From positions 144,159-208,158 of the forward strand of contig LQBI01000030.1 of assembly GCA_002030045.1 (NCBI GenBank): a stretch of DNA of 64,000 nt, written 5' to 3'. The notes beneath the pieces are model-generated. The model worked only from the letters and a program-made list of their open reading frames with translations. It made no database searches and had not been told where the DNA came from. The first letter of the stretch is position 1, and each line of letters begins with the position of its first letter. Shown piece by piece: positions 59,638 through 64,000 of this stretch. Source of the stretch: Candidatus Aegiribacteria sp. MLS_C (GTDB lineage Bacteria; Fermentibacterota; Fermentibacteria; Fermentibacterales; JCC-6). The position numbers were made by a program, and so were the translations under genes.

Positions 59638-60342
59638 CTAGAACATCGTCTTGATGTTGGCCCAGGTCTCCCTTTCCAGGGCTAGGGCGTCATCGAAGAT
59701 GAGTTCGAAGGCTGCGTCGGTCGTCTGAGGGGTCCACCAGACGATCCCGAAACCGTCGAAGCCCTGCACGCAGGGCGAAAGGGTGACGGGTTCCGCCTCG
59801 ACCCATCCGTACTGTCCGAAAGGCAAATAGGGAAAGGCCTTCCTTATCTCGAACCAGTACTTCTGGCCGGCATCGAACACGACCCAGGTGGGGAACTCGT
59901 ATGTGCACATATAGTCGTACCCGTCAAGCACCTCGGTGTACTGGCCGGGATCGATCATCCAGTTCTGGATAGCCGAGCTGTGCTGCGGAAGCGTGGGAGC
60001 GTTGCCGGTTCCGTCGTCCACGTAGAGGTAGATCTCTACAGGAGAGTCCACGGGGACGCCAGCGGAACCGGCCCAGTAGTTGCCCCACCAGCGGATCTTG
60101 TTGATGGTGGTAACCTCGGCGAACTCGAAGTCATCCGCGACTCCGGCATCGAATTCAGGATACATGTCATTGAAGAACTGGGATCCCATGGCGTATCCCG
60201 TAGGAGGCTGGGACCAGTAGACGGTCTCGGCGTCGGTTCCCAGCCAGCTGCTGCCTGTACTCTCTGTGTCGCCCATGGCGGTTATGCGACCCGCCATGCC
60301 GAGGGATACCGCAAGCACAAGAACAAGAAGGACAGCTCTCAT
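59638..60342 (-). CDS. Secreted protein with C-terminal ETWANIKTMF tail, copy A
   Basis: 234 residues. Signal peptide MRAVLLVLVLAVSLGMAG; start chosen for AAAGGAG upstream. Beta-rich body with DDFEFAEVTTINKIRWWGNY, PVEIYLYVDDGTG and KYWFEIRKAF, similar in plan to the proteins at 3986 and 62687 (a displaced-strand or jelly-roll sandwich describing DDF...I..I..W). Ends LALERETWANIKTMF. Function unknown. A promoter with TTGACA lies upstream, next to the decamer GGTTGACGAT. Confidence 0.72.
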   Translation of the reverse strand: MRAVLLVLVLAVSLGMAGRITAMGDTESTGSSWLGTDAETVYWSQPPTGYAMGSQFFNDMYPEFDAGVADDFEFAEVTTINKIRWWGNYWAGSAGVPVDSPVEIYLYVDDGTGNAPTLPQHSSAIQNWMIDPGQYTEVLDGYDYMCTYEFPTWVVFDAGQKYWFEIRKAFPYLPFGQYGWVEAEPVTLSPCVQGFDGFGIVWWTPQTTDAAFELIFDDALALERETWANIKTMF

Positions 60343-60400
60343 AAGGATGCTCCTTTCATGTTTATGGATTCTTTCATTCGTACACCATATATCAATGGCA

Positions 60401-60429
60401 TTTATTGGATACTTTGCTGTCAGTGTCAA
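60401..60429 (-). promoter_or_regulatory. Promoter of the module A TWANIKTMF gene
   Basis: Minus strand TTGACA (60424-60429) and AATAAA (60401-60406), 17-bp spacer. GGTTGACGAT follows immediately upstream (60432-60441), as in module B. Confidence 0.45.
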
Positions 60430-60536
60430 TAATCGTCAACCCGACCCGTTTCGCAACGGGCGGGAGACCTATCACTTCCACTCCAGGCTGCATTATGGTG
60501 GTAGCTCGAGAGCATCGTACCAACGCTGAAGGGACC

Positions 60537-61058
60537 ATGCCCATGAGGATGTGGAAGAGAGCTTGCATCGGAGTCCCGGTTACTTCGCCTGCGATGGTCC
60601 TGTCGCTCCTGGCATTTTGTTGCGGCATGTCCGTCGGGGCCCCGGGCTGGTCCCCCACCGCTGCGGCCCAGTTGACCACGCCCCAGAAGCTCAGCGTCTC
60701 CGTGGGGATGGCGGGCATTCCATGGGGCAGGATATGGAGCGACGACGGAGGGCTCCTGGTCCGGCTGGAGCCCGGCCTCTCGGGAGGCAAGCTCCATGTG
60801 GGGTTCAGGAGCGCCTTCAGCATCCTGTTCTTCCCCGCCGTCGCCTCCGATATCTGCGGGTCGGTCCTGTACGGGTCGGTCCTGTACACGTGGAACGATC
60901 CGTGGGGAGGCCTGGAGAACGACCAGACCTACCTGGGGACGGAGTTCAGGGCCACGGCGGTCCCCCTCGTGCTCTCCTTCGGGCTGTACGGGCACGTGGC
61001 CGGGAACGACGACGAGCACGACTGGCTCTTCTCCGCCGGAGGCGGTATCGGTTTCTGA
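60537..61058 (+). CDS. Small outer-membrane-barrel-like protein, copy A
   Basis: 173 residues. Signal-like hydrophobic N-terminus (VTSPAMVLSLLAFCCGMSVG), then WSPTAAAQLTTPQKLSVSVG, IPWGRIWSDDGGLLVRLEPG and alternating strands, ending SAGGGIGF with a terminal Phe as in beta-barrel outer-membrane proteins. A 15-bp unit is duplicated in frame at 60857-60886 (GSVLYGSVLY). A near-identical second copy with a different leader starts at 63683. Function unknown. Confidence 0.6.
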   Translation: MPMRMWKRACIGVPVTSPAMVLSLLAFCCGMSVGAPGWSPTAAAQLTTPQKLSVSVGMAGIPWGRIWSDDGGLLVRLEPGLSGGKLHVGFRSAFSILFFPAVASDICGSVLYGSVLYTWNDPWGGLENDQTYLGTEFRATAVPLVLSFGLYGHVAGNDDEHDWLFSAGGGIGF

Positions 61059-61078
61059 ACCGATCGTACAGGCCTGTG

Positions 61079-61268
61079 CTACCTGCGCACCACGTGGACC
61101 TCGGCCCACCAGGGCCTGGCCGGAGGTTCCGGACCCTCCAGCATCTCCATCCACGCCTCGTCGGTGAGCCTGTCGGACATGGGCCAGGTGAACTCGTAGT
61201 AGCTTAGCACCGGTCCCACCGCCGCCTCAACGGCTCCGTCGGGTCTCCTGTAGACCACGACGCCTCGC
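61079..61268 (-). pseudogene. DUF3160 protein, C-terminal remnant
   Basis: Minus-strand frame VVVYRRPDGAVEAAVGP, VLSYYEFTWPMSDRLTDEAW, MEMLEGPEPPARPWW and VVRR ending in TAG. SYYEF..PMSxRLTDEAW is the characteristic end of DUF3160 secreted proteins. Only about 60 residues remain. Upstream of about 61265 the frame enters the antisense of the FG-GAP gene, so both genes are cut at one recombination junction. Confidence 0.68.
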
Positions 61269-61270
61269 CG

Positions 61271-62602
61271 GTGATCTTCGACGTGGACGGCGACGGCCGT
61301 CAGGAGGTTGTCGTCCCCTGCTCCAGCACCCGGACGGTCTACTGCCTGGACGGGTCCAGCGGGGCGGTGGAATGGGAGACCGACCAGGGTTACTGCATCG
61401 ATTCGCCACCGGCGGTGGCTGACCTGGACGGCGACGGGGACCTTGAGGTGGTGAACGGGACCTTCAACGGCCACGTGTTCTGCCTGGACGCCGACAGCGG
61501 TACCGTCCAGTGGGACCGCCCCCTTGGCAGCGGAAGCTACATACAGTCCTGCCCCAATGTATGCGACTTCGACGGGGACGATAAGCTGGAGGTGGTGGTG
61601 GCCCAGTGGCTGGGGGACTGCAGGGTCTACTGCCTGGACGGCGTTTCCGGGGACATAGAGTGGTACAGCGACGCCCCCCAGGACAACATGTATCACGGAG
61701 GCTCCTTCGCAGACCTGGACGGGGACGGCCTTCCGGAGATCTCAATCGGCTGCTACGACTCGAACGTCTATCTCCTCAACGGCGAGGACGGCTCCACCGA
61801 GTGGACCTTCTTCACTGCATCCTACGCGTGCGGGCCCACCTCCATCGCTGACTTCGACGCAGACGGCGACCTGGACGTGTTCTACTCCACCGGCAGCGGC
61901 GTGGGCGTCGTCGAGAACGGCGGCACAGGCCTCTGGAGCGTGGGCACCGGAGGCAGCGTCTTCAGGGGGGCCGGCGTCACCAATATAGACGGAGACACAA
62001 TTCCCGACGTCATCTACGGGACCTCCTCCGGAATGCTCTTCGCGAGGAGGGGCTCTGCAGGCGAACTGCTCTGGGAGATGGACCTCCAGGCTCACTACGG
62101 CAACACCTTCGACATCGACCACGCGCCGATCACCGGGGACTTCGACGGGGACGGCTCCATCGACGTTTTTGTTGTGGGAGGCTACGGCACCTCCTCTTCG
62201 CCGCAGGACAACCACGGCAGGGCCTACATGCTGTCCGCCGGACCTGGAACGGGTCCGGGATGGCCCATGTTCAGGCACGACCCCGTAAGGAGCGGCTGTT
62301 TCGAAGGAGGCGGTACCGGGATAGGGACCGCACCGGAAGTGAACGGCGGACCCCGGTTGTCCATTCATCCGAATCCCTGCAGGGAGAGCTTCTTTGTGAG
62401 CGTATCATTCGAGACCGCCGCCGGGGAGCTGTCCGTGTACGACCTCTCGGGAAGGTGCGTGTTCAGATCGGGGACCCTTACAGCCGGTGGACCTGCTGAG
62501 AGACTAACCGTCGAAACCGAAGGGATGGGCACCGGCATCTACGTCCTCAGGCTGGAAGCGGGGACAGGGACCTGCAGCTCCCTGCTGACGGTCATTCGCT
62601 GA
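61271..62602 (+). CDS. FG-GAP/propeller protein with sorting domain, N-terminus missing
   Basis: 443 residues from a GTG that has no ribosome site; the frame is open from 61208. At about 61262 the sequence enters an FG-GAP/PQQ-like propeller without a signal peptide: VIFDVDGDGRQEVVV, CLDGSSGAVEWE, DLDGDGDLEVVNG, CDFDGDDKLEVVV, DLDGDGLPEIS and so on, eight or so blades. The C-terminus is a sorting domain (IHPNPCRESFFVSVSF, VYDLSGRCVF, GIYVLRLEAG, SSLLTVIR). With no leader it cannot be exported as drawn; it is the headless counterpart of the bodiless gene at 59247. Confidence 0.7.
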   Translation: MIFDVDGDGRQEVVVPCSSTRTVYCLDGSSGAVEWETDQGYCIDSPPAVADLDGDGDLEVVNGTFNGHVFCLDADSGTVQWDRPLGSGSYIQSCPNVCDFDGDDKLEVVVAQWLGDCRVYCLDGVSGDIEWYSDAPQDNMYHGGSFADLDGDGLPEISIGCYDSNVYLLNGEDGSTEWTFFTASYACGPTSIADFDADGDLDVFYSTGSGVGVVENGGTGLWSVGTGGSVFRGAGVTNIDGDTIPDVIYGTSSGMLFARRGSAGELLWEMDLQAHYGNTFDIDHAPITGDFDGDGSIDVFVVGGYGTSSSPQDNHGRAYMLSAGPGTGPGWPMFRHDPVRSGCFEGGGTGIGTAPEVNGGPRLSIHPNPCRESFFVSVSFETAAGELSVYDLSGRCVFRSGTLTAGGPAERLTVETEGMGTGIYVLRLEAGTGTCSSLLTVIR

Positions 62603-62607
62603 GAGGG

Positions 62608-62645
62608 ATAAGAGAAGACCGGGAAGATAAGAGAAGACCGGGAAG
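62608..62645. repeat. Tandem duplication of 19 bp
   Basis: ATAAGAGAAGACCGGGAAG occurs twice in a row (62608-62626, 62627-62645), extending into the stem of the hairpin. Module A has one unit. Confidence 0.8.
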
Positions 62646-62664
62646 GGCTGTGCCCTTCCCGGTC
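62636..62664. terminator. Bidirectional hairpin, module B
   Basis: Same 13-bp stem and TGT loop as at 59564-59592, between convergent FG-GAP and TWANIKTMF genes. Confidence 0.6.
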
Positions 62665-62686
62665 ACTTCACCTTGCTGAAGGATCC

Positions 62687-63340
62687 CTAGAACATCGTCT
62701 TGATGTTGGCCCAGGTCTCCCTGTCCAGTGCGACGGGTGTGTCGTAGAGCTGGAAGAAAGCATCCGCTGCATAGTCGAAGGTGCTGGGGCTGTCGGTCCT
62801 GTACCACGTTGAACCGTCGCTGGTCCATGCGTAGCTGCCCCATACCGGGTCCTCAACCAGCCAGTACTCCGTGGCGGTGAAGTTGAAGATCAGCCAGTAC
62901 CTGACGCCTGCGGTGAGACTGGGGTAGACGTCGGTCTCGGAGATCTCGAAGGTGGTTTCCCAGATGTCGTATCCCCACTGGTCGTCACCCGTGTCTACGT
63001 GGGTGCAGGGAACGTTCTCGGACCAGATGGTTGTGGCGGTGTTGGGATCAGAGTCTCCGTTGTCCTGAGCAATGGCCAGGTCGTAGCTTGTGGGCGGGGT
63101 GCTGACGTAGATGACCCACATCCTGATGTTCTGGATGCTGGCGTCCGCGCTCAGAATGAAGTCGTCCGCCATCTGGATGTGCTGATACCCGTTCACGAGA
63201 GCGGCGAAGGAATACCCCTGGTCGAATACGATGGCGTCAGTGGGTCCTCCATGGCCAGGACCGGAAGGATGGACGAACCCGAGGTGGTCGGAACCGGCCA
63301 GAGACAGAGCAGGAAGTATCAGAACAAGTAAATACTTCAT
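62687..63340 (-). CDS. Secreted protein with C-terminal ETWANIKTMF tail, copy B
   Basis: 217 residues. Signal peptide MKYLLVLILPALSLAG, AGGAGG upstream. Body: QMADDFILSADASIQNIRMW, TSYDLAIAQDNGD, VRYWLIFNFTATEYWLVED. Same plan as the protein at 59638 (DDF, indole-rich strands, a YW motif) but with low identity except at the end: PVALDRETWANIKTMF. The last 40 bases of the gene are nearly identical to those of copy A. Function unknown. Confidence 0.72.
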   Translation of the reverse strand: MKYLLVLILPALSLAGSDHLGFVHPSGPGHGGPTDAIVFDQGYSFAALVNGYQHIQMADDFILSADASIQNIRMWVIYVSTPPTSYDLAIAQDNGDSDPNTATTIWSENVPCTHVDTGDDQWGYDIWETTFEISETDVYPSLTAGVRYWLIFNFTATEYWLVEDPVWGSYAWTSDGSTWYRTDSPSTFDYAADAFFQLYDTPVALDRETWANIKTMF

Positions 63341-63386
63341 GGCAACCTCCTAAGTGTGAAAGCTACTATTCAAGAACTACAAAGTA

Positions 63387-63414
63387 AGTATACAACTGTC
63401 CGGAACCGTGTCAA
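63387..63414 (-). promoter_or_regulatory. Promoter of the module B TWANIKTMF gene
   Basis: Minus strand TTGACA (63409-63414) and TATACT (63387-63392), 16-bp spacer, with GGTTGACGAT directly upstream (63417-63426). Confidence 0.6.
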
Positions 63415-63426
63415 TGATCGTCAACC

Positions 63427-63682
63427 ATTCGGTGACATTTCAAAGCTGGATGTGTATATCTCTCTTAACCAATGCTTTGCGTGACGGTTTAAAGAAAGAA
63501 GTAGAATGATCCCGGGGTTAGGAGTATTGCCATTATTCTTCTGGTCAAGGATGCTGTTCTGTAGCCGGATTGTGCTTATAGTAGAATTGCGAATGTAAGA
63601 TTCTCAACCGGAGAACGGCTGACGCAGGAAAGGAATGCTCCTCGGACGGAGCACAGGAATCGATGACGAAGACAGGGGCACA
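63427..63682. other. Intergenic stretch upstream of the last gene
   Basis: About 250 AT-richer bases between divergent genes. A short inverted repeat CTCCTCGGACGGAG-like hairpin (around 63640-63653) lies 30 bases before the next start. No RNA gene or open frame is supported. Confidence 0.4.
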
Positions 63683-64000
63683 ATGACGAGACGATCTCAA
63701 AACGGGTCATCCATTCTGATTCTGTCAATGACTTTGCTGGTACTGGTTCCCGATATCCTGACGGCCGGCCAGGGCTGGTCCCCCACAGCGGCGGCCCAGT
63801 TGACCATACCACAGAAGCTCAGTGTTTCCGTGGGAATGGCCGGCATCCCTTGGGGCAGGATATGGAGCGACGACGGAGGGCTCCTGGTCCGGCTGGAGCC
63901 CGGTCTCTCGGGAGGCAAGCTCCATGTGGGGTTCAGGAGCGCCTTCAGCATCCTGTTCTTCCCCGCCGTCGCCTCCGATATCTGCGGGTCGGTCCTGTAC
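63683..64000 (+). CDS. Small outer-membrane-barrel-like protein, copy B (3' partial)
   Basis: 106 residues before the window ends. Signal peptide SSILILSMTLLVLVPDILTA, unlike that of copy A. From GWSPTAAAQLTIPQKLSVSV onward it matches copy A; the last 150 bases differ at about one position. The window ends after the first GSVLY unit, so it cannot be seen whether the 15-bp duplication is shared. Third gene of module B. Confidence 0.65.
   Translation, partial: MTRRSQNGSSILILSMTLLVLVPDILTAGQGWSPTAAAQLTIPQKLSVSVGMAGIPWGRIWSDDGGLLVRLEPGLSGGKLHVGFRSAFSILFFPAVASDICGSVLY

Noticed and set aside
61079..61696. Long minus-strand frame opposite the FG-GAP gene
   Set aside because: Only the last 60 codons match DUF3160; the rest is the antisense shadow of the propeller gene.
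1..64000. CRISPR arrays, tRNA, rRNA, insertion-sequence transposases, phage genes
   Set aside because: Scanned for regular repeats and known motifs; none found. The only mobile-looking units are the two 116-bp inverted-repeat elements.

Overview
This window looks like a chromosomal segment of an uncultured, Gram-negative, probably anaerobic or fermentative bacterium of the FCB superphylum. The best guess is a candidate phylum of the Fermentibacteria/Eisenbacteria/Krumholzibacteria kind; the sequence does not fix the taxon. The evidence is: many secreted proteins ending in a FlgD-like, type IX-style C-terminal sorting domain (PNPF... VYDLSGRxV ... GIYxVRL); a TonB-dependent receptor with lipoproteins; a Rex redox repressor; an oxygen-independent class III ribonucleotide reductase; and GC-rich coding sequence that uses AGG heavily for arginine. 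No rRNA, tRNA or CRISPR array was seen.

Layout. 1-4.7 kb: tail of a sorted secreted protein, a class III cyclase-like protein, a lamin-tail-domain protein, a zinc-ribbon membrane protein and a secreted protein ending in DTWAGIKTVFR. 4.8-10.4 kb: rex, an FAD amine-oxidase-like enzyme, a tandem cNMP-binding protein, trpR-trpB with a candidate operator, and a GyrI-like protein. 10.7-15.4 kb: an Asp-box secreted protein and an ADP-forming acyl-CoA synthetase/GNAT fusion. 15.5-20.8 kb: a probable operon of tpx, a TonB receptor and two tandem paralogous beta-propeller lipoproteins, which could be an uptake system. 20.8-25.3 kb: an S41-like lipoprotein lacking its serine, an HtrA protease and glnS. 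25.4-27.0 kb: a decayed PadR/HAAS cassette and a stretch without a supported gene. 27.0-28.3 kb: a SagB-like nitroreductase, a DUF3634-like protein and an alkyltransferase-like protein in one operon. 28.4-42.2 kb: hybrid histidine kinase, TSUP transporter, lipoprotein with an in-frame TAA, PUR-domain protein, YgiQ, a degenerate MoeA, an FG-GAP secreted protein, DUF4097/DUF2089 proteins and a large secreted deacetylase-like protein. 42.2-46.9 kb: a phosphatase remnant, the nrdD / separate glycyl-radical peptide / nrdG operon and an EamA transporter. 47-52.3 kb: two overlapping M16 peptidases. 52.5-58.0 kb: a broken nitrilase-family gene, then pyrG-purF-guaA, three consecutive glutamine amidotransferases. 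58-64 kb: secreted proteins and an apparently tandemly duplicated three-gene module (FG-GAP sorted protein, TWANIKTMF-tailed protein, small barrel-like protein), damaged by deletion and recombination.

Most notable observations: (1) three secreted proteins share a C-terminal tail [ED]TWAxIKTxF, a possible new sorting or processing tag; (2) two 116-bp elements with identical 27-bp terminal inverted repeats and unrelated 62-bp cores each sit between convergent genes and overlap or abut their stop codons; (3) all 48 intact gene ends use TGA (33) or TAG (15) and none TAA, while TAA appears inside three broken genes at positions where tyrosine is expected; (4) the class III ribonucleotide reductase has its glycyl-radical motif on a separate 56-residue peptide; (5) the TonB receptor and paired propeller lipoproteins recall the BtuB/BtuG architecture.
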